From the NCBI GenBank assembly GCA_025594325.1, contig JANHCV010000001.1, forward strand, positions 4,836,001 to 4,900,000: a stretch of DNA of 64,000 nt. Reading direction: 5' to 3'. This DNA comes from Blastocladiella emersonii ATCC 22665 (lineage: Eukaryota > Blastocladiomycota > Blastocladiomycetes > Blastocladiales > Blastocladiaceae). Of this stretch, positions 42,115 through 52,703 are shown piece by piece. The notes below the pieces were generated by a model. That model saw nothing but the letters and a program-made list of their open reading frames with translations. It was not told the DNA's origin and made no database searches. The first letter of the stretch is position 1. Each line of letters opens with the position of its first letter. Made by a program: the position numbers and the translations under genes.

Positions 42115-45100
42115 ATGCATCACCAACTGCGCCCGCCCGCCCCCGGCGCCGCCGCTGCCGCCACAGCGGCGCGCCGCACGCTGTCGCCCGAGGAGCGCGT
42201 CAACCTCATCTACCGCGAGACGCTCAGCGTGCTGTCGTACATGCACCGCAGCGCGCGGTTCGGCCCGCTGACGGCGCTCGGCTTCACGCTGCTGCCGTCG
42301 CCCTACGCCTCGACCAACGCCGCCGTCGCCGCCGGGCTCGATGCACGCGCGCTCGCGGGTGCCACGCGGTCGGGTTCCGCTGCGAGTGGCAGCGGTGGCT
42401 CGCCCACGCCCGCCTCGTCGTCGTCCTCAACCTCGCGCGACGAGTACCTCGACCGCTGCGCCCGCCTCTTCGCGTGGGCCGGCGAGCCGCACGTCCCGCC
42501 GATGGTCCACACGCCCGTCACCCGGTCCACGTCGCTCGACGACCTCGACGAGGTGGTGGCGCAGCGCGCGCCGGGAGTCGCCACGACGGAGAGTACGCGC
42601 GTTGGCATTTGCCGCTGATCGACTCGCTTGGACTGACTCTTGAGCATCGCTACTAGCCCCGCAGAGCGCGACGACCGCCTCGCTCTCCATCCACGTCGCG
42701 GACCCGGTCCCGGCTCCCGCTTCCTCCGCGTCTGCCGCTGACGCCTCTACCGCCGCTCTCTCGAGTATCAACGACAGCGAGTCGGCCGCCCTCCTCGAGT
42801 ACGACCATCTCGACGACTCGGAGGCTTCTACGACCAACACGGCTGCGGCGCCTGCACCCGCTCCATCCTCGTCTGCTGCCGCACCCTCTGGCAAGCGTGC
42901 GATCACTTCCACTCCCAACCCGCCACACCCGAAGCTCACCCCATACCCGTCTAGTCATCGGCGCCGCGCCCTCGGCCCACAGCGTCCCGATCCCCGCCAC
43001 GGTCCTGATCCAGGGCTTCGAGGAGCTGCTCAAGCGCCTGTCGGCCCTCGACCGCCCCGACCGCCTCGAGGCCCGCATCTCGCCGCTCTTCCTCCTCACC
43101 CCCTTCATGCGCCTGCTGCAGTCCAGCGACACGCTCGGCCACATCTCGACCGCCGCCATCGTCAGCCTGCACGAGTTCCTCGCCAACGACGTGATCCGCG
43201 GCAGCCCGCGCGAGCTCGCCCCCGTCGTCGCCCACCTCGTCCAGACCGTCACCTCGCCGCGCTTCCAGCTCACCGGCAACGGGACCGGCGGGTCCGGCTC
43301 GGCCGGCAGCGGGAACAGTGCGGGTGGCAGCCACGCCGACGACACGCACCAGCTGCAGTGGCGCAGCCTCAGCTTCCTCCTCACCCTGCTCGAGTCGCCG
43401 CTCGCCGTCTACCTCACCGACGAGGCCATCTGCTCCGTCTTCGAAATGGCCCTGTCGGTGTGGATGATGGCCGACCACCGCGACATGACCCGCCGCCAGG
43501 CCCTGCGCGTCCTCGAGGCCACGGCCCAGTGGGTCTTTGGGCAGCCGCCGTCGCCCTCGGCCGCGACTGCCGCGGGTGTCGAGCCGGGCACCCCGGCCTT
43601 CACGTCGCTGTGCCAGGCCGAGATCCTGCGCGTCCTCGAGTCGATCTTGTCCGCGAACCTGCTCCCCTCGGCGAGCCCGAACCCGGCGTCCGAGTCGACG
43701 CTGCTCGTCGCGCACTCGCTCGTCCAGACGCTGGTCCAGACGTCCGACGACCCCGCCGTCCACGCGTCGATCCTCGACTACCTGCTCCTGCCCTGCCTCA
43801 TGCTCCTCGACCAGCAGTACTCGAGCCCCGACGGCGTCCTCGACAACGCCGTCGGCGTCGGCATCAACGCGCCCGCCGGCCGCCACGCCTTGACGCGGCC
43901 TGCGACCAACGTCCTCGTCATGACGTGGCAGACGGTTCAGGTCATGTGGACCAAGCTCGCGCACAAGATGGGCAACTACTACGAGCTCCTGTTCGAGCAG
44001 CTCCTGCGCATGCCCGGCGCGCTCGACGTCAACGCCGCGCCGTCGCCCGCGCCCGCCACCGCCGCGGCGTCCGCGGTCGCGGCAGCCAACGGCCGGCCGT
44101 CCAGCGCGTCGGGCCGGTCGAGCGCCACGGGCCCCGGCACCGCCGATTCGGGGGATGACGACGACGCCGAGGTATGGGAGGTGCGCGAGGCGCGGCTGGT
44201 GCTGCTGCGGCAGGTGACGCGGACGCCCGGGCTCCTGTTCGCCGTGTACCGCGAGTTCGACTGCGCGCCCGCGCGGCCCAACCTGTTCCACCGCATCATG
44301 GAGTACCACTGCGGCCTGCTGCAGCGCGGGTCGCTGGCCTCGCTCGGCCTCGATTTCCTCCAGTACTTTCTCCTCACCCTGCACGGCGTACCGTCGGCCG
44401 TCGACGAGCCGCGCCGCGACAGCAAGAAGCGCAAGGCGGCGATTCGCCGCGGGCTCGACGCGTTCAAGGCCAGCGCCAAGAAGGGGATCGAGTACCTCGC
44501 CGAGCACGGGCTGCTGGGTCCGCAGGGTAAGGATCCCGCGGCGATCGCCGCGTTCCTGTTCGACACGCCCGGCGTCGATAAGGCGACGGTCGGCGACTAC
44601 ATTTCGCGGCAGGCCAACGCCGAGGTGCTCGCGCACTACATGGGCAAGTTCGACTTCCTCGGCCAGCGGCTCGACGAGGCCCTGCGCACCATGATGCTCA
44701 AGTTCCGCCTCCCCGGCGAGGCGCAGATGATCGACCGCGTGCTCGAGTCGTTTGCCAAGCACTTTTTCGCGCAGAACCCGGCGCAGACCGAGATTGCCAA
44801 CGCCGACGCCGGGTTCATCTTGGCGTTCTCGGTCATCATGCTCAACACGGACCAGCACAACCCGCAGGTCCGCAACCGCATGAACGTCGACGCCTTCTGC
44901 CGCAACCTGCGCGGGCTCAACAACAAGGCCGACTTCCGCCGCGAGTACCTCGAGGAGATCTTTGCCAAAATCCACGACAACGAGATCAAGGACGTGGTCT
45001 CGCTCGACTCGCGGTTCCTCGACGCCGCCCGCAACCCGAACCCCGTCGACATCCGCCTGCCCGGCGCCGGGAGCGCGCTCGCTGATGCCGCGGCTGCCGC

Positions 45101-47186
45101 GGCGGTCCCCGCCGACACCGAGGCCGTCCTCCGCGACGTGTTCCCGCTCGTTCTCGACGGCCTGCTCGGCTCGACCGAGCCGCGCGTCCTCACGTGCCTG
45201 TCGCTGCTCTCGCAGCAGCACGAGTGCTCGGACGCGCTCCTCGGCAAGCTCGCTGCGCTCAACAAGCTGTCGCCCATCTCGTCCGCCACCGGCACGGGCG
45301 CTCCCGCGGGAAAACTCAAGCTCAACCACACGCACCTGATCCTCTTCTTCTCGACGCTGTTCCACCAGCGCGCGTCGCTCGGGCCCGTGGCGCGGAACTT
45401 TGCGATCCACGCCCTCGCCAACCTGTTCCTCCACGACCTCCTCCCGCAGCACCTCATGGAGTACCGCGACCCGCTGCGCCCGCAGCGCGAGATCCGGATT
45501 CCCGTGTTCACGGGCGCTGCCGCTGGTGGTGGGGCTGGCGGTCAGGGTGGGGCGGTCGAGCGCGACGCGTCGGGCCGTACGTCGCCAACGGGTTCCACCG
45601 CGAGCGGGCAGTCGGGTGGTGCTGCTGCGGCGCCGCGCGCCGGGTCGTCCATCTTCTCGTTCATCTCGTACCTGTCGACGTCGTTCACGTCGCCCGAGCC
45701 GCTCAACGAGGAGGACCTGCTCGTCAAGGACCTCCTGGCGCGGTGCCACGTCGACGAGATCATGCAGACGTGGGGCGGCGAGCTCGCGGGGCTCCGCGCC
45801 GCGGCCGCCGAGACCCCGTCGCTCGCCGGGTTCTACGGAACGTGGATGGTTCGCGCGCTCGAGGCTGACCCGGCGGACCGCGCCGACCAGATCCCCGGCG
45901 TGCGCGACTTTCTCGCGACCACTGTGCTCCCGCAGGCCCCGCAGCTCGCGGCCGCGCTCACCCTGCGCCTCGCGGTGCGGTACCCGGCGTTGTTGGGGGA
46001 CGCGCCGCAGTTCGCCGCGTCGGTCGTCGCGGGCGTGCCCAACCTCGTCGAGCACTTTGCCACGGCGTCGCTCGACCACGCCGCCGCGCTCGTGCCGTAC
46101 CTCCCGCCCGCGCAGTTCATGGCGCTCGTCGACCGCACGCGCGCGTGCGACACGCTCGCCCGGGTGCTCCGAGCGTACGACGCGCACATGGTGCACCTCG
46201 CAGACGCGGACCTGCGCGTGCTCGTCGGCGCAATCTACCGCGTGCAGATGCGCGGCGAGTCCGCGGCGGCGGTGTCGGCGGTCGTCGACGCGGCGCTCGG
46301 CAAGGGAATCTACGCGCGCATGGCGGCCGGCGACGCGCTGTTCGCCGAGTACATCAAGCTGTTCGCAATCCTCATGTTCCACGCGATCCCGGACGTTCAC
46401 TCGCTCGCGCCGCTCGAGCGCGCGCTGTTCCAGGGGTGCTCTGCCGGCGGGAGCGTCGCGCAGCCCGCGTCGAGCACGGTGCGCGCAGTGTACGCGAACG
46501 TCCTGCTCCTCCTCCCGCGCCAGTTCGCCAGCGACCCGAAACGCCGCGCCGACCACGCGCGCGCCACCGTCCTCGCCGTCAAGTACTTTGTCCACCACCT
46601 CGCGGCCGTCGACGACAAGACGCTCGTCGAGGTGTGGGACCAGATCCTGGACCTCGTGCTCGCCGTCATCAAGGCGCCGCCCGCGTCGCCCGTCGCGGGG
46701 AAGCATAGCGAGGAGACGGTCGTCCAGGCCGTTGAGAACGCGGTCCTCGTCATGCACACGTCGGCTCTGTTCGTCGACGCGCAGGGACGGCCCAACGATA
46801 TGTGGGTGTTCACGTGGAAGAAGATCCGTAACGTGTTCCCCGGCATGCAGGACGACCTGTTTCCGCCCGCGGTACCCGCAGCCGAGCCGGCGGCGGTGCG
46901 CGCGACGTCGGCTACGTCGCCGCGGTCCGGACCCGTGCCTGCGCCGATCCCGCGCGCCGCGAGTCCTGTCCCGCTGCCGACCGCCGCTGCCGCCCCTGTC
47001 CCTGCTGCTGCTGCGCCGGCCCCTGCTGCCCCTGCGCCCGTTGCGGCGCCAGCACCAGTCCCGGCTCCTGCACCACCAGCCCCCGTCCCCTCCGTCGCGC
47101 CGGTCCCAGCACCACCAGCACCCGCGCCCGCGCCCGCTTCACCTGCTCCCGCTGACGACGAGTATTCGGACGTGATGACCATCTAG
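42115..47186 (+). CDS. Sec7-domain ARF guanine-nucleotide exchange factor, GBF1/Gea type
   Basis: Three exons: 42115-42592, 42657-42896 and 42955-47186, 1649 residues. Both splices (donors GTACGC and GTGCGA, introns 64 and 58 nt) keep the frame. The DCB-type N-terminus carries an Ala/Ser/Pro-rich insert (about 160-235). The HUS-type region follows, then Sec7 at about 730-920. The glutamic-finger loop FRLPGEAQMIDR (about 823) and AFSVIMLNTDQHNPQVR are intact, so exchange on Arf1-class GTPases is expected at the early Golgi. HDS-type helices follow, including GFYGTWMVRALEAD. The last 120 residues are nearly all Pro/Ala, ending DEYSDVMTI. GBF1/Gea is preferred over BIG by the Sec7 wording. Confidence 0.93.
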
Positions 47187-47238
47187 TCTACAACTATATC
47201 CCGCAAGACCACACACATACAATTTGTCTCCACTTCAT

Positions 47239-48058
47239 CTAGAGTTCTTTGGTGAAGAACGTCGCGCTCCCCCACCCCATATCCGCGTCATGGACCCGCT
47301 CGTACCCGCGGCGCGTGTACAGCCCAACCAGCGTCCCATCAAACGCGGCCGTGCACAGCGCGGCGCGCGTGATCTCGGGCAGCGGCACGTCGTCACACGC
47401 CGCGCCCTGCTTCATCACGCGCATCTCGACGAAATCGAGCACGCGGCCGCGAGCCCGCGCCGCGCAAACGGCGGGAGCACCGCAAGCATTGCGACGCTCG
47501 CCGTGTGTGTCTCCCGGCACGCGTACGCCGTCTGCATCAGGCGCGCGTCGCCGTTGAACGCGGCCAGGCCGTAGTCCGTGTTCTCGTACTCGACCGCGAC
47601 GGTTGCGACCGCGCGCCACGTCGTGCCGTCGCTGGCGAGGGTCAGGACCGGGCAGGCGGTGCGCAGGTCGAGGCCTTCGACGACGCGCGGGCTGTAGCAT
47701 GTCTGGACGCGGTCAGCGCCGTGCTCGGCCTCGTAGCTGGTGAGAGCAGACTCCCAGTCGCTGGCGGGCAGCCACAGGGCGTACATGCGGCGGCGTGGGC
47801 CCTCGGGCGCGTCGTCGGATTGAAGCGCGAGCCAGTGCCCGATCTTGTCCTTGCTCCACGTCAGCTCGCGCGTCGCGGTGAAGAAGGGCTTGAGGTCCTG
47901 CGTCAGCGGGGTCTACGAGGCGGGCGGTGTCAGCGGGCGGAGAGGACGGGCAAAGAGAAGCGGAGGCGGACGAAGAGACGCGAGTCCGTCCACTGGCACG
48001 TCGGCAGGATCACGGACGAGGCCGCGTCGGCGTTGCTGAGGGTGCCGTGCGCGAGCAT
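47239..48058 (-). pseudogene. GNAT-like protein, copy B, with a one-base frameshift
   Basis: A paralogue of copy A at 7.8-8.9 kb. Exon 1 is 48058-47972 and the second starts at 47912; the 59-nt intron (donor GTCCGC) has the same position as in copy A. Alignment is close (MYALWLPASDWE; AVATVAVEYENTDYGL; LAVLPPFARRG). At about 47436-47442 one base is missing: copy A reads GCGTGTCTCGA, copy B GCGTGCTCGA. The frame is lost there, and the correct motif-B end (GLYTRRGYERV ... FFTKEL) continues in another frame to the stop at 47239. The long basic tail of copy A is absent. It may be a young pseudogene or a sequencing error. Confidence 0.7.
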
Positions 48059-48439
48059 CGTCAAGGGTCTAGGTCGTTGAGGGCGAAGCAGGAGGAGAAA
48101 TCGGACAGATTTGCAGACGATGCTAAGAGAGGGCGACGCACAAGTGTGGCTGCGCCACTCGCCTGACCGCGATCACGGCGGCCATCAAAGCGCGAACCTG
48201 GTGCTGCCTGCCCTTGCGATCCGGATGTTGAGACGCGGCCAACGATGTGCACCGAGGTCAGTGCCTTCCTGACTCTGGAGTCCGAGACCTGAGGTTTGGG
48301 GCAGAAAAAGTTGAAATGACTCGACCGAAGGCTAAATGACGCGACTGACGGACTGACGCGATGGTGCGCGCCACACCACCGCGGTCAGAGATGAAAAAGC
48401 CGAATGACCCGCTTTCGCTCTCGCAACTCACCCGCAACC
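48059..48439. other. Divergent intergenic region
   Basis: The 381 bp between copy B (minus) and the F-box-like gene (plus) is non-coding. No clear promoter elements were seen. Confidence 0.4.
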
Positions 48440-50735
48440 ATGAATCAAAACGAACCACTTGATGCAATCAATGAACTGCCGCACGAGCTCGTCGAGCAAG
48501 TTGTCGCACTTTGCGCCCCGCGGAGCGCGCTCGCCGCCGCGTCCAGCGCGACGCTGACGGTGGCCCGCTCAACCACGGTGCTTCGCCCATGGGCCCGCCA
48601 TGTCGTCGGAAGCGTCGCGCTCGGAGCTTATCTCAATCCACCCGGAATCTCGGACGACGACTGGATTCCGAGCGGCATTGAGCTCGACGAGCGGCTTCCG
48701 AATACCAACCAGCTCCAGCTGCCGTTTGCTTGGTACCTCAAGACGCGCTTCCCGGCCTCCCTGCGCTTGCTCAAAAACATCACTTGCGCCGAACTCGCTC
48801 GAGTGCGCGCCTCGCACCCGTTCACGGCGCCGGCTCTCGCTGCCGTGTACCGCACCATGCCCAGTTGCGCCGGCCGCTCGGTCGTCGCCATGCTCCGGGA
48901 CCTTGCCGAGGCACCTCTCGACTCTCTGCACTCTTCCATCGGGCTCCGCGCGGTGCCCGAGGGCCTGCTTCTGCCGTACTTTTTCTTGCACGCCAACGAC
49001 GTCGACAACATGGTCGGCTGTCTCAATCGGCTCTTCGCGCTCTTTCCTTCGCTGACCGTTGAGCGCGCTCCACTCGCGCTTTGGGCGCGGGTTTGGCTCA
49101 CCGAGGACCGTAACACGCGCGAGTGTCTCAACGTCGCCGCCGAAACCTTCGTCGACTCGACGTGCACCTTCACGGGCGCCCTTGCACTCGGCGCCTTGGC
49201 ATGCTGGAACCTCCCCGCGGTGCAGCGGCTTGTCGACGGTTCTTTCGGCTTGACCCGCGCCGAGCTCGTGCAATCGGTTTCTCTCGGCGAGGTCGCCGAT
49301 GTCTTCTTGACCAACATGTGCTACCAAGAGAATGCGGCGCAAGTTGTCCCGGAGCTGCTCGAGTGGTTGCACGACCGCGGCTTCCGCGTGCAGCTTGAGA
49401 ACACGACTTGCTACACCACGGCCTACATGTGGGAGCCGGGCCACGCGGCGCTCTTCCAAGCTCTCTTCGACAAGTTTGACTCGAAATTACTCGACCAGCT
49501 TGACGAGCACCAGCGGTTTCGCCTCGGCTCGCGCATGGCCGAGAGCGTGGTCCACGATCTTGACCATATCGACCTCGTCCCGCGCTTCGCCGAGCTCAAC
49601 CTGATAGACGAGGACGCGTGGGCCAAGCTCGTTGTCCATCTTCACGGCGGCGAGCATGAGCCGATGCTCTTTGATCTCCTGCGGCAGCTTCCGTTGGAAA
49701 AGATCGAGTCGGTGCTCACCGCTGGTACGATGGCATTCTAAACCTTTGTTCCGGCAATCAGGTGTTGACTGACTGACAAACAACTTGTGCGCACTACTAG
49801 CTGTCTGGGAACGGTGGCGGAGGCTCGACAACCCGTCTTGGACCGCTTTCTGCCGCGCCGCGTCGACTTTGGGCTGTGAACCGTTTACGATCCTGAAGCC
49901 CGCACTCAAGAACCTTGCGCGCGAGGATCTCGTCTTCCTCATGGGTCCCGAGAGCCCCGTCGACTCGAGCCTTGTCTTTGCGCACTTGATCGAACATCTT
50001 CTGACCAACCGCGACAACCGACACGTCTGCGCTCGCGCCATCGTCGAGCACCTGTTCGCCGCCCTTGGCCAGAAGCCGCAGGGTGGGGCCATGGACTGGA
50101 TTTTCCAGCCACTCGATGGCGACACTCCTGAGCGCCATGAACGGCAGCGCGCCATCATTATCGGCGTGCTGCACCAGTGCATTGTGCGCCAGACCGGCGT
50201 GCTGCAGGGTAATTCTGGCGACGACGGCGAGGACTCGCAGGCCATCGCAGTTCTCTCCGCTCTCTTCGCGCGCTACCCGGAACGCGGCCTCACTACCTCG
50301 ATGCCCGCCGCTCACCAGCTTGTCAGCGTGCTGCGTCCCTGGTCCCGCCTTGGTTTTGACACGCCGGCCGACACGGACATGGAAAAGTACTCTGCGTTCC
50401 GTGAACTTTTCACCAAGGTCGTCGCGTACGACCCCGAGATGACCAGCCAAATCATTACTTGGCGAGCCTTGGTGCCCGTCTGGGTGTGGCAAGTTGTGGG
50501 CGCGACTGAAGCTGGCCGCGCAAGTCTGGCCAAGGTGGTCAAGGTGCCCGCCGCGCAGTCGACGATCCGCAAGGCTTTGTTGAACGGAGACAACAACGGT
50601 GCAGCGCTCGTGATGCGACTCGTTCCTTCTGCTCTCAAGGCGCCCAATTTCCGCCGCGAGCTTGTTGGGATGGTCGCTGCGCGCGGATTGCCAGGCGCCG
50701 TGGAGGTGCTGGCTGAGTTTGATCTGGTGCAATAA
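48440..50735 (+). CDS. F-box-like helical repeat protein of unknown function
   Basis: Two exons: 48440-49724 and 49801-50735, 739 residues; 76-nt intron (donor GTACGA, acceptor CTACTAG). Without splicing the first exon would end at a stop just past the donor; the splice joins VLTA to AVWERWRRLD in frame. Residues 12-45 (LDAINELPHELVEQVVAL) look like an F-box core, then there is an irregular, helix-rich solenoid to the end, with many leucines but no clear LRR or WD period. By analogy it might be a substrate receptor of an SCF ligase. The family is not recognised, and the F-box is short and weakly conserved. Confidence 0.75.
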
Positions 50736-51189
50736 ACGATGTGATTTGAAGTCAAGTGTTGCTGTCAAGATAGCTGGATGAGGTGCCGATCTAGGAGATC
50801 TTGGTCCGGCGAGTTTTAAGCGTTACATTATTGGCCAATGAGGCAGAGACAAAAGTGGAGACGCGTCGCGAAATAACGTGGTGTCCGCGTGACTTACGTC
50901 GCGTCGCTTTCGCCACCTCTGCTATTTACAAATCAAACAACAAAAATTGGAGGTAAAGTGCACCGGCCGACAATGCGGCCGAACGAGGGTCACCCGGCCC
51001 AACAGGGCAGGGGCACCTCGCAGCTGGGCTCGCTGCTACTATTCGAGCCACCGCCCCGCCGCTGACTCCTAAGCACAGCGCGTGCTCGTGGTCTTGGCAA
51101 AGGAAGCACGGACGTGCGGACACGATGCGTGTCACACGCTCGGACCCAGCTGGTGGATGGTGAGGGAAGGAGGGTAAGGACGGCTTGCA
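50736..51189. other. Intergenic, 3' of the Fanzor gene
   Basis: This 454-bp region lies downstream of the Fanzor stop on the minus strand, where Fanzor guide (omega) RNAs normally start. No terminal repeats could be confirmed by eye. A GACGCGTCGCGAAATAACGT motif lies at 50860. Confidence 0.5.
50860..50885 (+). promoter_or_regulatory. GACGCGTCGCGAAAT motif, copy 4
   Basis: GACGCGTCGCGAAATAACGT holds an MCB core (ACGCGT) overlapping an SCB-like CGCGAAA. It is the best copy of the set at 10121, 13880 and 20308. Confidence 0.35.
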
Positions 51190-52557
51190 CTACTCGACCG
51201 TGGGCGTGGTGCGGCGCTTGCGGTGGTAGCGATGCTTGGGGCGGGCGGCGGGCAGCGGGTTGCCGTCCGCGTCCTTGGCCTGGTCCTCGAAGACGAGCTG
51301 CTTGATGGCAAACGAGAGGATGTTGACGGCCGCGTTGCGGTCGCGCTGGACGCGGACGCCGCAGCGACGGCACGCGCGCGTCTGGGACACCTTCTTGTTG
51401 GTCTTGCCGAGCGGGTTGGTCTTGTCGGCCTTGGCGGCGGCGGGGTCGGCCATGGCGCACGCGGCGCACCACTTGCTTGAGTAGTTCTCGTTGACGGCGT
51501 ACACGGTGACGCCGCGCGAGCGCAGCTCCTTGACCATCTCGACCACGGGGCCCTTGTTGGCCGCCGAGATCATGTCGAAGCCCGAGAAGTTGCGGCCAAT
51601 GAGCACGACGTGGCCGCGCAGCGCGCGGGCGAGGTCGGCCCAGTACGCCTTGCGGCGGCCCTCGTTGGTGAACTTGGTGCTGCACACACCGTGGCTGCAG
51701 TTCTCCTCGACCTTGGCCTCCATGTACTCGGTGGCGACCCGAGCGACCGCGCGGTGGTCGCCGGCAACGCACGAATGCGCTGCATCGCCTTGTACGAGGC
51801 CCGCCTTGGCGCGTGACGCCTTGCGCTGCTCGCGGGCCTGGTCGGTGCCGACGTGGTGGTGGAACTCGTCACTTGACAGCGACCAGAACAGCGGCCGAGT
51901 CAGGACGACGCGCGAGACCGCCGACCGAATGTACGCCTTGAGCACCTCGGACCACGGGCCGTCGCCACCCTGCGCCGCCAAGTACGCAAGGTACTGGAGC
52001 CGCCGGAACAGGCGCGCGAGCTCGAACGGCACGACGAAGCCGGTGAGGAAGTCGCGCACGCCGGCGTCGATGACAAACATGCGCTGGCCGTAGCGGACGA
52101 CAATCTTCTTCTTGTGCGACTCGATCTTGTCGCGGCCGCCCGGGATCGGGACCTGGACCGAGCCATGGGGCGCGAGCTTGTCGGCCTCGGCGAGCACCTG
52201 GTCGAGCGTGAGGCCGCCTGCGCCGTCGACCGAGACGCCCGCGAACGGCTTGTCGAACTTGCCCGTGGAGCGACGCCCTTGACGCCCGCCCGTCGTGGTG
52301 GTGGTGGTGGTGGTCTTGGTCCCGGCCTTCTTCTTGCCGGCCGCCTTCTTGACCGTGCTGCCGCCCGCGCCCTCCTCGTCCTCCTCCTCGTCACCGCCGC
52401 CCCCGACCGTGTCCGCCCTTGGCCGGATGCCGCCCTTGTACAGGTACATGCGAACGACATGGCCGTCGGTCGAGATGCGGCCCTGGAACTTGTGCGACTT
52501 GACCAAGTTGTTGTTGTATATGAAATTCATTACCATGTCGACCTCCTCGATTGCCAT
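51190..52557 (-). CDS. Fanzor: eukaryotic TnpB-like RNA-guided nuclease, apparently lacking its N-terminal region
   Basis: Single frame, 455 residues from ATG 52557. Residue numbers count from that ATG. HKFQGRISTDGHVVRMYLY (about 23-40) is the TDG strand that precedes the RuvC fold in Fanzors. RuvC I has D164 in VIDAGVRDF. At the usual RuvC II Glu site there is VLIGRNFSG (Gly321), while E357 in VNENYSSKW matches the relocated glutamate of Fanzors. A zinc ribbon has C364/C367 and C396/C399, and RuvC III D406 is in VQRDRNAAVNIL. All three acidic residues are thus present. The usual N-terminal recognition and wedge region is missing: upstream DNA is taken by a plus-strand gene. A Lys/Thr/Gly insert (about 50-105) is also odd. 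Confidence 0.85.
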   Translation of the reverse strand: MAIEEVDMVMNFIYNNNLVKSHKFQGRISTDGHVVRMYLYKGGIRPRADTVGGGGDEEEDEEGAGGSTVKKAAGKKKAGTKTTTTTTTTGGRQGRRSTGKFDKPFAGVSVDGAGGLTLDQVLAEADKLAPHGSVQVPIPGGRDKIESHKKKIVVRYGQRMFVIDAGVRDFLTGFVVPFELARLFRRLQYLAYLAAQGGDGPWSEVLKAYIRSAVSRVVLTRPLFWSLSSDEFHHHVGTDQAREQRKASRAKAGLVQGDAAHSCVAGDHRAVARVATEYMEAKVEENCSHGVCSTKFTNEGRRKAYWADLARALRGHVVLIGRNFSGFDMISAANKGPVVEMVKELRSRGVTVYAVNENYSSKWCAACAMADPAAAKADKTNPLGKTNKKVSQTRACRRCGVRVQRDRNAAVNILSFAIKQLVFEDQAKDADGNPLPAARPKHRYHRKRRTTPTVE

Positions 52558-52703
52558 GTATCTTCTCGTCGATGCGACCTCCACCGCCTCGTTTGCCGCT
52601 GCTCCCTCGTCCCTCGAGATGCAAGTTGCGGCGACGACCACGGCGTTTCTCGCGCACAACGGCCACGACCACCCGCTCGCTCTCTGCCGCTGCTCCGCGG
52701 CGG

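Noticed and set aside
42951..46757. 1268-codon minus-strand open frame opposite the ARF-GEF
   Set aside because: Arg/Val/His-rich composition and complete overlap with a well-conserved Sec7 gene show it is a shadow created by strong G/C third-position bias.
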